Origin: Lycium barbarum
Taxonomy: Eukaryota; Streptophyta; Magnoliopsida; Solanales; Solanaceae
Direction of reading: 5' to 3'
Assembly: GCF_019175385.1 (NCBI RefSeq)
Contig: NC_083348.1
Span: 43,980,950 to 44,044,949, forward strand
DNA length: 64,000 nucleotides
Part shown: positions 36,584-50,600 of the stretch, one piece after another
How positions within the stretch are numbered: position 1 is the first letter of the stretch
How the letters are laid out: every line of letters begins with the position of its first letter
Position numbers and translations under genes: made by a program
Notes under the pieces: model-generated
Told to the model about the DNA's origin: nothing
Databases searched by the model: none
The model's input: the letters and a program-made list of their open reading frames with translations, nothing else

Positions 36584-39500
36584 TGTTATAGCCCATATAT
36601 TGTACGTTTGGAAATTCCAAAGTTGTCGTGGGAAGTTAAGGGCAAGACCATTCTCAAAAATTATTTTAATGTACTAGTCGTGGTAAATATTATTCATGGT
36701 TATTATTAGTGTGAAAATATTGAGAGAGGTTAAGGGAAAAAAGAGAAATTCGCAAATGACCAATGGAAATAATGTGGAAGCTTAGGGGCAAAATGGTAAT
36801 TTTACAAAGTTCAAGAAAAATTCATGAAGGGGCCATGTTGGCCGTGCACTATATGCCCTTATTTTAATTAATGGGGGCTAATTGTAAATTATAAGAATTA
36901 TGGACCAAAGCTTGCTTAAGAAGACATTAGTCTTCTTTTAATTTCAAGAAAATTCTAGAGAAAATTCAAGAATTCTCTAGAGAGGGATCATGTGGCTATA
37001 TTCTTATCTTGAGGGGCCAAATTATAAATAAGGAAAATTGGTGGAAGACAAGTATATATAGGAAGTCATCATTTTAATTCAAGAAAACTAGAACAAAAAA
37101 AAAAAAAAAAGAGAAGATGAAGAGAGTGGAGCAAGGAGGGTTCGGCCATGGCTCTCAAAATTGAGCCATGGGAAATTGACCAAGGAAAATTATTTTCTCC
37201 TAGTTTTCCTACTAAATGGAAGGTCCTCTACAACGTGGTATAATTGTTTCAGGAGATAGGCCATCCGTTTCGTCGTTTCCGCAGTCTAGCCAAGTGAAGA
37301 AGTTGTAGAGGAAAGGTAAGATTTAATCCCCTTTTATATGTTGTGAAGGGTTCATTTGTGTTATTGTGTGTGGAAGTAAATGAAATTCATGAAATATGTA
37401 TGTATGGAGTGGTGGTCGTGCATGGTATGTGTGGTGTTGTGAGGAAAGATTAAATTAATGTAGTATGTTTGTTGTTGTAATGTGTAAAAATGAATGAAAA
37501 GTATGAAATCATGCATGTTGAAGTTGTAGTTGCATATGCATGGTGTTGGCCGTATGTATGAGGTGTTGTGTAAGGAAGAATGAATTAAATTCATGTGGTG
37601 TATTGGTTGTTGTTGTAATGTATAGAAAAGAATGGAAATTCATGAAAATCTATGTATTGTTGTTGTGGCCGAATGGTATAGGATTTGGTAAGTTATGGTA
37701 AATTGATGATATTTGACATTTTAGTTGTTGTTGTTATGGATTATGTGGTGTAAAACGAAGGGTGTTGTTGAAGTTAACGTATGTGAATAACAATGAAATG
37801 TATGGTTGTGATTGAAGTTGAAGGTTTCGGATGAAATAGTATGTCGAATAAGTTGTTGGAACATTATGTGAATTGAATTGTATTAAATTAAATTGAATTG
37901 GATTGAATCGACTATTGAATTGTTGCTGGAATAATTGCTAGTATTGTTGTTGGTTTGGCCGGGTCAAATTCCCGGATTGTTGTTGTTGATTTGGGGCCGA
38001 GCCGTATTCTCGGGGATTGTGTATTTACAGGGGAAATGCTGCCGAAATTTTGGCAGACAAAGTGTTACTTTAAAGAATCAATTTCTAAAGGCTCTAATCA
38101 AGTTTTGGTAAACATGACCAACTTGTACATTTTGGCGGATTTTGAACGTGAATTTGGAGTCGCATAAGAAGCAGAAAAGGTATGTAAGGCTTCACCCTTC
38201 CTTCTATGGCATGTCTTAGATGTAATATGTTGGCTAAGAACCTCGGGGACCCTCCTACCCTCCAGAATCCGCATCTAAAGTTTCCCCTTTTTCCTTCAGT
38301 AGAATTGAACTAGAAAGTGCGCGGAATGTTGGAAAGACCTCCTAAACCCCTAGAACTTGTATAAATGGGACCCGACTACCCTAAAACCCTCACAAGTAAC
38401 GCCATGACATGTAACATATGCAAATCGTATACGCTACCTCATTCGGGCCGAGGTGGGCCCGTTGCTCTCGGATTTTCCTTATAGTTCTGTTTGACTTACT
38501 TGAGGTTGAATCCAAAGGGGACCTTTGATCCCGATTTCGTACTAAATGATATGTACTATAACTACTCTAACGAGAATACTTCTATGATGACAATGATAAC
38601 GACGATGTTAGACAAGAGAATATGCCTATGATAAGTACGACCGGAACGATTCTACGGCTAAGATTTCTAAGCTAAGGATTCAATGTGAGTATGAAAGTAA
38701 TAAACTAGTTCTTGAACCTTATTTCCACCTCCTAGCTATGACACTATTTCCTAAGGAATCCAAAGCCTATGAGTTGACGTCTATGATGCCATGATTCCAT
38801 TCTATGTTTACTGTTGATACTATTCTCCGTTGGTAGTCTCGCCTTAAAATACTTGTTCCTTCAAGGAGAGACAAAGCGACCACGATTGTTCCATAGTGTA
38901 ATCGGAGGTCACCGACCTTACGTCACTCTGATGGCTACATGATTTTTCTTTGGCTCTCTTGCGTGCTTATATGACATATGTATATAAGATATGTAAATGT
39001 ATATAAGACACGTATATGTATATGATAAAAGATCCAGAGCGTTATAGACGCTGATATATGCACATGATACACGTATATGTATATGATGAAAGAGCTAGAG
39101 CGCTATAGACGCTGATATACGTACATGATATATGCATATATATACGGGGAAGATGGAGATAAGGGCAGAGCGTTATATACGCATATCCACCTGATCAGTT
39201 GGCATTACATGACATGATATCATCCCGGACGCGGGATGCCCGGACGCGGGATGTGTATATTTATGGTTAAATGGATCGGCTGCCGACACCTCGGCAACAT
39301 GACATGTTCTACTTTTATAGATATATATGAACAAGAAAATATTTTCAAAGGAAAGCTAAGCATGCATGGTATCCGCCAAAGGGCATTTATATGTACAGGT
39401 TGACTTTCCACCTTATGACATGCGCTATGTCTCTTTTATGTTATTATCCTTATTCTACATCTTCCGTATGTTATTATTAGTGCCTTGCATACTCAGTACA

Positions 39501-39929
39501 TTACTCGTACTGACCCCTCTTCTTCGGGGGCTGCGTTCATGCCGCGCAGGTACTCCCAGGTGATTAGAAGACCTTATTGAAGATATTCCAGCGGAGATGG
39601 CGAACTCCATTTGTCCCGGAGAATTGCCAAGTCCAAGTATATGCTATGATGTTTTGTTCTATGTTAGAGACTTTGCAGACAAAGCAATGGGTATTGGGTT
39701 GTCAGTTTGTAAGCGGCTCCAGCCGTCGATATGTTATTATGTTTCATGTCACGAGTCTTATATGATGTCAGATTTTACTTATGAACAAAAAACAATTGGG
39801 AGAGCTTACTATGTATTTCTTTCTTAAGTGATTCAAGAGTTTCTATATGTAACAAGAGTTAGCGGGTTCGCTCGGCTCCAGATATGGGGTCGGGTGCCCA
39901 TCACACCCTAGTAAAGTCGGGATGTGACA
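36584..39929 (+). mobile_element. Solo LTR 1 inside the satellite array
   Basis: A 3346-bp sequence starts TGTTATAGCCC and ends GGGATGTGACA, flanked by the 5-bp duplication ACAAA (36579-36583 and 39930-39934). No interior is present, so it is the product of recombination between two LTRs. It is distantly related to the element 1 LTR: shared blocks include the GCTGCCGAAATTT stretch near 38039 and the CTTCGGGGGCTGCG end block. TATA-like ATATATA lies near 37053. Short open frames inside it have no recognisable protein features. Confidence 0.93.
38970..39253 (+). repeat. Short tandem repeats inside solo LTR 1
   Basis: A ~61-bp unit (CACGTATATGTATATGAT, then AGAGCGYTATAGACGCTGATATA) is repeated about twice with a degenerate third copy. 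A CCCGGACGCGGGATG duplication follows at 39224-39254. The same repeats recur in solo LTR 2. Confidence 0.7.
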
Positions 39930-41267
39930 ACAAATATTTTAGTACTATTAATTCTCAAGACGGTAAAAAGATAACTTTCTTTTCTCAGGAAAAAGTAATT
40001 TCTAGCTTTATAACAATGAAAATCCCATTTATAAACTTCCTCATATCATGTGTAAATTTAAAAAATATCTGGAATCAGTAATAATAGTTACTTCCCGAAA
40101 TCATACTTATCAAATCCTTACTAAAACTTTTTGCTTAAAAGAAGTTATATAACTATCAAGGAAATATATAACGGTTTTGAAATTTGTCAAACTTATGAGT
40201 TCCTACATCTTTAACCTCACGTATGACCTTAATCCTTTCCAACTCGTATGGTGTTACTAGGACGCACCGTAATGCAAAGGTACGAGATGTTACATTCCTC
40301 CCCCCTTAGGAATATTCGTCTTCGAATGATAAACTTCGAGAGGTGTACATAAAATTCGACAAGGTCTCCCCTGTAACTGTACTACTACCAACCTGACACA
40401 CAGCCAAGAAAACCATTTGTATACTTCCTAGGGCCATAATCACAACAAAATTCCATACAGTGTGTATAATTGGTGCAACATCCCTAAACCTTGAAAAAAC
40501 TTATTTTCTCCGATTCGCTTAACCTCTAGTCCTTGTGATACATCCTTATCACCGTTTCAATTATATTCTAATTTTTTTAATCTAGTCTCAAGAGTACAAA
40601 TATTTTAGTACTATTAATTCTGAAGACGGTAAAAAGATAACTTTGTTTTCTCAGGAAAAAGTAATTTCTAGCTTTATAACAATGAAAATCCCATTTATAA
40701 ACGTCCTCATATCATGTGTAAATTTAAAGCATATCCGGAAGCAGTAATAATAGTTACTTCCCAAAATCATACTTATCAAGTCCTTACTAAAACGTTTTAC
40801 GTAAAAGAAGGTATATAACTATCAAGGAAATATATAACAGTTTTGAAAATTGTCAAACTTATGAGGTCCGACATCTTTAACCTCACGTATAACCTTAATC
40901 CTTTCCAACTCGTATGGTGTTACTACGACCCACCGTAATGCCAAGGCACGAGATGTTGCATCCCTCCCCCCCTTAGGAACATTCGTCTTCGAATGATAAA
41001 CTTCGAGAGGTGTACATAAAATCCGACAAGGTCTCCCCTGTAACTGTACTACTACCAACCTGGCACACAGCCAAGAAAACCATTTATATACCTCCTAGGG
41101 CCATAAGCACAACAAAATTCCATACAGTCTGTATAACTGGTTCAACATCCCTAAACTTTGACAAAACTTTTTTTCTCCGCTTCGCTTAACCTCTAGTCCT
41201 TGTGACACTTCCGTATCACTGTTTCAATTATGTTCTATTTTTTTTAATCTAGCCTCAAGAGTACAAA
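39930..41267. repeat. Satellite array, block II (two monomers between the solo LTRs)
   Basis: 1338 bases equal two 669-bp monomers (anchors near 40289 and 40956). From about 40060 to 41063 the sequence is, by eye, identical to 47851-48854. Outside those limits it instead follows the flanks of the solo LTR copies. It is therefore a mosaic of two recent exchanges. Confidence 0.9.
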
Positions 41268-44200
41268 TGTTATAGCCCATATATTGTACGTTTGGAAATT
41301 CCAAAGTTGTCGTGGGAAGTTAAGGGCAAGACCATTCTCAAAAATTATTTTAATGTACTAGTCGTGGTAAATATTATTCATGGTTATTATTAGTGTGAAA
41401 ATATTGAGAGAGGTTAAGGGAAAAAAGAGAAATTCGCAAATGACCAATGGAAATAATGTGGAAGCTTAGGGGCAAAATGGTAATTTTACAAAGTTCAAGA
41501 AAAATTCATGAAGGGGCCATGTTGGCCGTGCACTATATGCCCTTATTTTAATTAATGGGGGCTAATTGTAAATTATAAGAATTATGGACCAAAGCTTGCT
41601 TAAGAAGACATTAGTCTTCTTTTAATTTCAAGAAAATTCTAGAGAAAATTCAAGAATTCTCTAGAGAGGGATCATGTGGCTATATTCTTATCTTGAGGGG
41701 CCAAATTATAAATAAGGAAAATTGGTGGAAGACAAGTATATATAGGAAGTCATCATTTTAATTCAAGAAAACTAGAACAAAAAAAAAAAAAAAGAGAAGA
41801 TGAAGAGAGTGGAGCAAGGAGGGTTCGGCCATGGCTCTCAAAATTGAGCCATGGGAAATTGACCAAGGAAAATTATTTTCTCCTAGTTTTCCTACTAAAT
41901 GGAAGGTCCTCTACAACGTGGTATAATTGTTTCAGGAGATAGGCCATCCGTTTCGTCGTTTCCGCAGTCTAGCCAAGTGAAGAAGTTGTAGAGGAAAGGT
42001 AAGATTTAATCCCCTTTTATATGTTGTGAAGGGTTCATTTGTGTTATTGTGTGTGGAAGTAAATGAAATTCATGAAATATGTATGTATGGAGTGGTGGTC
42101 GTGCATGGTATGTGTGGTGTTGTGAGGAAAGATTAAATTAATGTAGTATGTTTGTTGTTGTAATGTGTAAAAATGAATGAAAAGTATGAAATCATGCATG
42201 TTGAAGTTGTAGTTGCATATGCATGGTGTTGGCCGTATGTATGAGGTGTTGTGTAAGGAAGAATGAATTAAATTCATGTGGTGTATTGGTTGTTGTTGTA
42301 ATGTATAGAAAAGAATGGAAATTCATGAAAATCTATGTATTGTTGTTGTGGCCGAATGGTATAGGATTTGGTAAGTTATGGTAAATTGATGATATTTGAC
42401 ATTTTAGTTGTTGTTGTTATGGATTATGTGGTGTAAAACGAAGGGTGTTGTTGAAGTTAACGTATGTGAATAACAATGAAATGTATGGTTGTGATTGAAG
42501 TTGAAGGTTTCGGATGAAATAGTATGTCGAATAAGTTGTTGGAACATTATGTGAATTGAATTGTATTAAATTAAATTGAATTGGATTGAATCGACTATTG
42601 AATTGTTGCTGGAATAATTGCTAGTATTGTTGTTGGTTTGGCCGGGTCAAATTCCCGGATTGTTGTTGTTGATTTGGGGCCGAGCCGTATTCTCGGGGAT
42701 TGTGTATTTACAGGGGAAATGCTGCCGAAATTTTGGCAGACAAAGTGTTACTTTAAAGAATCAATTTCTAAAGGCTCTAATCAAGTTTTGGTAAACATGA
42801 CCAACTTGTACATTTTGGCGGATTTTGAACGTGAATTTGGAGTCGCATAAGAAGCAGAAAAGGTATGTAAGGCTTCACCCTTCCTTCTATGGCATGTCTT
42901 AGATGTAATATGTTGGCTAAGAACCTCGGGGACCCTCCTACCCTCCAGAATCCGCATCTAAAGTTTCCCCTTTTTCCTTCAGTAGAATTGAACTAGAAAG
43001 TGCGCGGAATGTTGGAAAGACCTCCTAAACCCCTAGAACTTGTATAAATGGGACCCGACTACCCTAAAACCCTCACAAGTAACGCCATGACATGTAACAT
43101 ATGCAAATCGTATACGCTACCTCATTCGGGCCGAGGTGGGCCCGTTGCTCTCGGATTTTCCTTATAGTTCTGTTTGACTTACTTGAGGTTGAATCCAAAG
43201 GGGACCTTTGATCCCGATTTCGTACTAAATGATATGTACTATAACTACTCTAACGAGAATACTTCTATGATGACAATGATAACGACGATGTTAGACAAGA
43301 GAATATGCCTATGATAAGTACGACCGGAACGATTCTACGGCTAAGATTTCTAAGCTAAGGATTCAATGTGAGTATGAAAGTAATAAACTAGTTCTTGAAC
43401 CTTATTTCCACCTCCTAGCTATGACACTATTTCCTAAGGAATCCAAAGCCTATGAGTTGACGTCTATGATGCCATGATTCCATTCTATGTTTACTGTTGA
43501 TACTATTCTCCGTTGGTAGTCTCGCCTTAAAATACTTGTTCCTTCAAGGAGAGACAAAGCGACCACGATTGTTCCATAGTGTAATCGGAGGTCACCGACC
43601 TTACGTCACTCTGATGGCTACATGATTTTTCTTTGGCTCTCTTGCGTGCTTATATGACATATGTATATAAGATATGTAAATGTATATAAGACACGTATAT
43701 GTATATGATAAAAGATCCAGAGCGTTATAGACGCTGATATATGCACATGATACACGTATATGTATATGATGAAAGAGCTAGAGCGCTATAGACGCTGATA
43801 TACGTACATGATATATGCATATATATACGGGGAAGATGGAGATAAGGGCAGAGCGTTATATACGCATATCCACCTGATCAGTTGGCATTACATGACATGA
43901 TATCATCCCGGACGCGGGATGCCCGGACGCGGGATGTGTATATTTATGGTTAAATGGATCGGCTGCCGACACCTCGGCAACATGACATGTTCTACTTTTA
44001 TAGATATATATGAACAAGAAAATATTTTCAAAGGAAAGCTAAGCATGCATGGTATCCGCCAAAGGGCATTTATATGTACAGGTTGACTTTCCACCTTATG
44101 ACATGCGCTATGTCTCTTTTATGTTATTATCCTTATTCTACATCTTCCGTATGTTATTATTAGTGCCTTGCATACTCAGTACATTACTCGTACTGACCCC

Positions 44201-44612
44201 TCTTCTTCGGGGGCTGCGTTCATGCCGCGCAGGTACTCCCAGGTGATTAGAAGACCTTATTGAAGATATTCCAGCGGAGATGGCGAACTCCATTTGTCCC
44301 GGAGAATTGCCAAGTCCAAGTATATGCTATGATGTTTTGTTCTATGTTAGAGACTTTGCAGACAAAGCAATGGGTATTGGGTTGTCAGTTTGTAAGCGGC
44401 TCCAGCCGTCGATATGTTATTATGTTTCATGTCACGAGTCTTATATGATGTCAGATTTTACTTATGAACAAAAAACAATTGGGAGAGCTTACTATGTATT
44501 TCTTTCTTAAGTGATTCAAGAGTTTCTATATGTAACAAGAGTTAGCGGGTTCGCTCGGCTCCAGATATGGGGTCGGGTGCCCATCACACCCTAGTAAAGT
44601 CGGGATGTGACA
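41268..44612 (+). mobile_element. Solo LTR 2, duplicate of solo LTR 1
   Basis: 3345 bp. By eye it is identical to 36584-39929 except for one A in a homopolymer (15 instead of 16, near 41780). It has the same ACAAA duplication at the same monomer position, and the surrounding satellite is shared from about 41054 to 44743. It was therefore copied with its satellite flanks and is not an independent insertion. Confidence 0.93.
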
Positions 44613-47600
44613 ACAAATATTTTAGTACTATTAATTCTCAAGACGGTAAAAAGATAACTTTCTTTTCTCAGGAAAAAGTAATTTCTAGCTTTATAACAAT
44701 GAAAATCCCATTTATAAACTTCCTCATATCATGTGTAAATTTAAAGCATATTCGGAAGCAATAATAATAGTTACCTCCCGAAATCATACTTATCAAATCC
44801 TTACTAAAACGTTTTACGCAAAAGAAGGTATATAACTATCAAGGAAATATATAAACAGTTTTGAAATTTGTCAAACTTATGAGTTCCTACATCTCTAACC
44901 TCACGTATGACTTTAATCCTTTCCAACTCGCATGGTGTTACTAGGACGCACCATAATGCAGATGTACGAGATGTTACATCCCTCCCCCCTTAGGAACATT
45001 CGTCTTCGAATGATAAACTTCGAGAGGTGTACATAAAATCCGACAAGGTCTTCCTTGCAACTGTACTACTACCAACCTGACACACAGCCAAGAAAACCAT
45101 TTATATACCTCATAGGGCAATAATCACAACAAAATTCCATACAGTCCGTTCAACATCCCTAAATTTTGACAAAACTTATTTTCTCCGCTTCGCTTAACCT
45201 CTAGTCCTTGTGACACTTCCTTATCACTGTTTCAATTATATTTTTTTTTTTTTAATCTAGTCTCAAGAGTACAAATATTATAGTACTATTAATTCTTAAG
45301 ACGATAAAAAGATTACTTTCTTTTCTCAGGAGAAAATAATTTCTACGTTTATAACAATGAAAATCCCATTTATAAACTTCCTCATATCATGTGTAAATTT
45401 AAACAATATCCGGAATCAGTAATAATAGTTACTTCCCGAAAATATACTTATCAAATCCTTACTAAAACTCTTTACTTAAAACAAGGTATATAACTATCAA
45501 GGAAATATATAACGGTTTTAGAGTTCGTCACTTATGAGGTCCTACATCTTTAACTTCACGTATGACCTTAATCCTTTCAATCTCGTATGGTTTTACTAAG
45601 ATGCAGCCTAATGCCAAGGTATGAGGTGTTACATCCCTCCCCCCTCAGGAACATTCGTCCCCGAATGTTAAACTTCGAGAGGTGTACATAAAATCCGACA
45701 AAGTCTCCCCTATAACTGTACTACTACCAACCCGACACACAGCCAAGAAAACCATTTATATACCTCATAGGGCCATAATCACAACAAAACTCCATACAGT
45801 GTGTATAACTGGTTCAACATCCCTAAACCTTGACAAAACTTATTTTCTCCGATTCGCTTAACCTCTAGTCCTTGTGACACTTCCTAATCACTATTTCAAT
45901 TATATTATATTTTTTTAAATCTAGTCCCAAGAGTACAAATATTTTAGTACTATTAATTCTCAAGACGGTAAAAAGATAACTTTCTTTTCTCAGGAGAAAG
46001 TAATTTCTAGCTTTATAACAATGAAAATCCCATTTATAAACTTCCTCATATCATGTGTAAATTAAAAGCTTATCCGGAATCAGTAATAATAGTTACTTCC
46101 CGAAATCATACTTATCAAATCCTTACTAAAACGTTTTACGTAAAAGAAGGTATATAACTATCATGGAAATATATAACAGTTTTGAAATTTGTCAAACTTA
46201 TGAGTTCCTACATCTTTAACCTCACGTATGACCTTAATCCTTTCCAACTCCTATGATGTTACTACGACGTTACATCCCTCCCCCCGTTAGGAAATATATA
46301 ACGGTTTTGAAGTTCGTCAAACTTATGAGGTCCGAAATCTTTAACCTCACGTATGACTTTAATCCTTTCCATCTCGTATGGTTTTACTACCTTGCAGCCT
46401 AATGCCAAGGTATGAGGTGTTACATCCCTCCCTCCTTAGGAACATTCTTCCCCGAATGTTAAACTTCGAGAGGTGTACATAAAATCCGACAAGGTCTCCC
46501 CTGTAACTGTACTATTAACAACCTGAGACACAACCAAGAAATCCATTTATATACCTCCTACGGCCATAATCACAACAAAATTCCATACAGTCTGTATAAC
46601 TGGTTCAACATCCCTAAACTCATGGAAATATTTAACAGTTTTGAAATTTGTCAAACTTATGAGGTCCTACATCTTTAACCTCACGTATGACTTTAATCCT
46701 TTCCAACTCGTATGGTGTTACTAGGATGCACCGTAATGCAGCAGTACGAGATGTTACGTCCCTCCCCCCTTAGGAACATTCGTCGTCAAAAGATAAATTT
46801 CGAGAGGTGTACATAAAATCCGACAAGTTCTCCCCTGTAACTGTACTACTACCAACCTGACACAAAGCCTAGAAATCCATTTATAAACCTCCTAGGGGCA
46901 TAATCACAACAAAATTCCATACAGTCTGTATAACTGGTTCAACATCCCTAACCTTTGACAAAACTTATTTTCTCCGATTCGCTTAACCTATAGTCCTTGT
47001 GACACTTCCTTATCACTGTTTCAATTATATTCTTTTTTTTTAATCTAGTCTCAAGAGTACAAATATTATAGTACTATTAATTATCAAGACGATAAAAGAT
47101 AACTTTCTTTTCTCAGGAGAAAGTAATTTGTACCTTTATAATACTGAACATCCCATTTATAAACTTCCTCATATCATGTGTAAATTTAAACAATATCTGG
47201 AATCAGTAATAATAGTTACTTCCCGAAATCATACTTATCAAATCCTTACTAAAACTTTTTGCTTAAAAGAAGGTATATAACTATCAAGGAAATATATAAC
47301 GGTTTTGAAATTTGTCAAACTTATGAGTTCCTACATCTTTAACCTCACGTATGACCTTAATCCTTTCCAACTTGTTTGGTGTTACTAGGATGCACCGTAA
47401 TGCAAAGGTACGAGATGTTACATTCCTCCCCCCTTAGGGAAATTCCTCTTCGAATGATAAACTTCGAGAGGTGTACATAAAATCCGACAAGGTCTCCCCT
47501 GTAACTGTACTACTACCAACCTGACACAAAGCCTAGAAATCCATTTATATACCTCCTAAGGGAATAATCACAACAAAATTCCATACAGTCTGTATAACTG

Positions 47601-50600
47601 GTTCAACATCCCTAACCTTTGACAAAACTTATTTTCTCCGATTCGCTTAACCTATAGTCCTTGTGACACTTCCTTATCACTGTTTCAATTATATTCTTTT
47701 TTTTAATCTAGTCTCAAGAGTACAAATATTATAGTACTATTAATTATCAAGACGATAAAAGATAACTTTCTTTTCTCAGGAGAAAGTAATTTGTACCTTT
47801 ATAATACTGAACATCCCATTTATAAACTTCCTCATATCATGTGTAAATTTAAAAAATATCTGGAATCAGTAATAATAGTTACTTCCCGAAATCATACTTA
47901 TCAAATCCTTACTAAAACTTTTTGCTTAAAAGAAGTTATATAACTATCAAGGAAATATATAACGGTTTTGAAATTTGTCAAACTTATGAGTTCCTACATC
48001 TTTAACCTCACGTATGACCTTAATCCTTTCCAACTCGTATGGTGTTACTAGGACGCACCGTAATGCAAAGGTACGAGATGTTACATTCCTCCCCCCTTAG
48101 GAATATTCGTCTTCGAATGATAAACTTCGAGAGGTGTACATAAAATTCGACAAGGTCTCCCCTGTAACTGTACTACTACCAACCTGACACACAGCCAAGA
48201 AAACCATTTGTATACTTCCTAGGGCCATAATCACAACAAAATTCCATACAGTGTGTATAATTGGTGCAACATCCCTAAACCTTGAAAAAACTTATTTTCT
48301 CCGATTCGCTTAACCTCTAGTCCTTGTGATACATCCTTATCACCGTTTCAATTATATTCTAATTTTTTTAATCTAGTCTCAAGAGTACAAATATTTTAGT
48401 ACTATTAATTCTGAAGACGGTAAAAAGATAACTTTGTTTTCTCAGGAAAAAGTAATTTCTAGCTTTATAACAATGAAAATCCCATTTATAAACGTCCTCA
48501 TATCATGTGTAAATTTAAAGCATATCCGGAAGCAGTAATAATAGTTACTTCCCAAAATCATACTTATCAAGTCCTTACTAAAACGTTTTACGTAAAAGAA
48601 GGTATATAACTATCAAGGAAATATATAACAGTTTTGAAAATTGTCAAACTTATGAGGTCCGACATCTTTAACCTCACGTATAACCTTAATCCTTTCCAAC
48701 TCGTATGGTGTTACTACGACCCACCGTAATGCCAAGGCACGAGATGTTGCATCCCTCCCCCCCTTAGGAACATTCGTCTTCGAATGATAAACTTCGAGAG
48801 GTGTACATAAAATCCGACAAGGTCTCCCCTGTAACTGTACTACTACCAACCTGACACACAGCCAAGAAAACCATTTACATACCTCATAGGGCCATAATCA
48901 CAACAAAATTCCATACAGTGTGTATAACTGGTTCAACATCCCTAAACCTTGACAAGACTTATTTTCTCCGATTCTCTTAACTTCTAGTCCTTGTGACACT
49001 TCCTTATCATTGTTTCAATTATATTCTAATTTTTTTAATCTAGTCTCAAGAGTACAAATATTTTAGTACTATTAATTCTCAAGACGGTAAAAAGATAACT
49101 TTCTTTTCTCAGGAGAAAGTAATTCTAGCTTTATAACAATGAAAATCCCATTTATAAACTTCCTCATATCATGTGTAAATTTAAACAATATGCGGAATCA
49201 GTAATAATAGTTACTTCCCAAAATCATACTTATCAAATCCTTACTAAAACGTTTTACTTAATACAAGGTATATATATATCAAGGCAATAACGGTTTTCAA
49301 GTTCGTCAAACTTATGAGGTCCTTCATATTTAACCTCACGTATGACCTCAATCCTTTCCATCTAGTATGGTTTTACTACGACGCACCCTAATGCCAAGGT
49401 ATGAGGTGTTACATCCTTCCCCCCATAGGAACATTCGTCCCTGAATGTTAAACTTCGAGAGGTTTACATAAAATTCGACAAAGTTTCCCCTGTAACTGTA
49501 CTACTACCAACCTGACACACAGCCAAGAAAACCATTTATATTCCTCCTAGGGCCATATCACAACAAAATTCCATACAGTCCGTATATCAGGTTCAACATC
49601 GCTAAATTTTGACAAAACTTATTTTCTCCGATTCGCTTGACCTATAGTCCTTATGAAACCTCCTTATCACTATTTCAATTATATTCTAATTTTTTTAATC
49701 TAGTCTCAAGAGTACAAATATTATAGTACTATTAATTCTCAAGACGGAAAAAAGATAACTTTCTTTTCTCAGGAAAAAGTAATTTCTAGCTTTATAACAA
49801 TGAAAATCCCATTTATAAACTTTCTCATATCATGTGTAAATTTAAAGCATATCCGGAAGCAGTAATAATAGTTACTTCCCGAAATCATACCTATCAAATC
49901 CTTACTAAAACGTTTTACTTAAAACAAGGTATATAACTATCAAGGAAATATATAACAGTTTTGAAGTTCGTCAAACTTATGAGGTCCTACATCTTTAACT
50001 TCCCATATGACCTTAATCCTTTCCAACTCGCATGGTGTTACTAGGACGCACCGTAATGCAGAGGTACGAGATGTTACATCCCTCCCCCCTTAGAAACATT
50101 CATCTTCGAATGATAAACTTCGAGAGGTGTACATAAAATCCGACACGGTCTCCCCTGTAACTGTACTACTACCAACCCGACACACAGCCAAGAAATCCAT
50201 TTATATACCTCCTAGGGCCATAATCACAACGAAATTCCATAGAGTCTGTATAACTGGTTCAACATCCCTAAACTTTGACAAAACTTATTTTCTCCGCTTC
50301 GCTTAACCTCTAGTCCCTGTGACAGTTCCTTATCACTGTTTCAATTATATTCTATTTTTTTAATCTAGTCTCAAGAGTACAAATATTATAGTACTATTAA
50401 TTCTCAAAACGATAAAAAGATAACTTTCTTTTCTCAGGAGAAAATAATTTCTACCTTTATAACAATGAAAATCCCATTTATAAACTTCCTCATATCATGT
50501 GTAAATTTAAAGCATATTCGGAAGCAATAATAATAGTTACCTCCCGAAATCATACTTATCAAATCCTTACTAAAACGTTTTACTTAAAACAAGGTATATA

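Noticed and set aside
37361..44764. Sets of 60-78 codon frames repeated in pairs
   Set aside because: They are inside the duplicated solo LTRs and satellite. Their identity reflects DNA duplication and not protein conservation.
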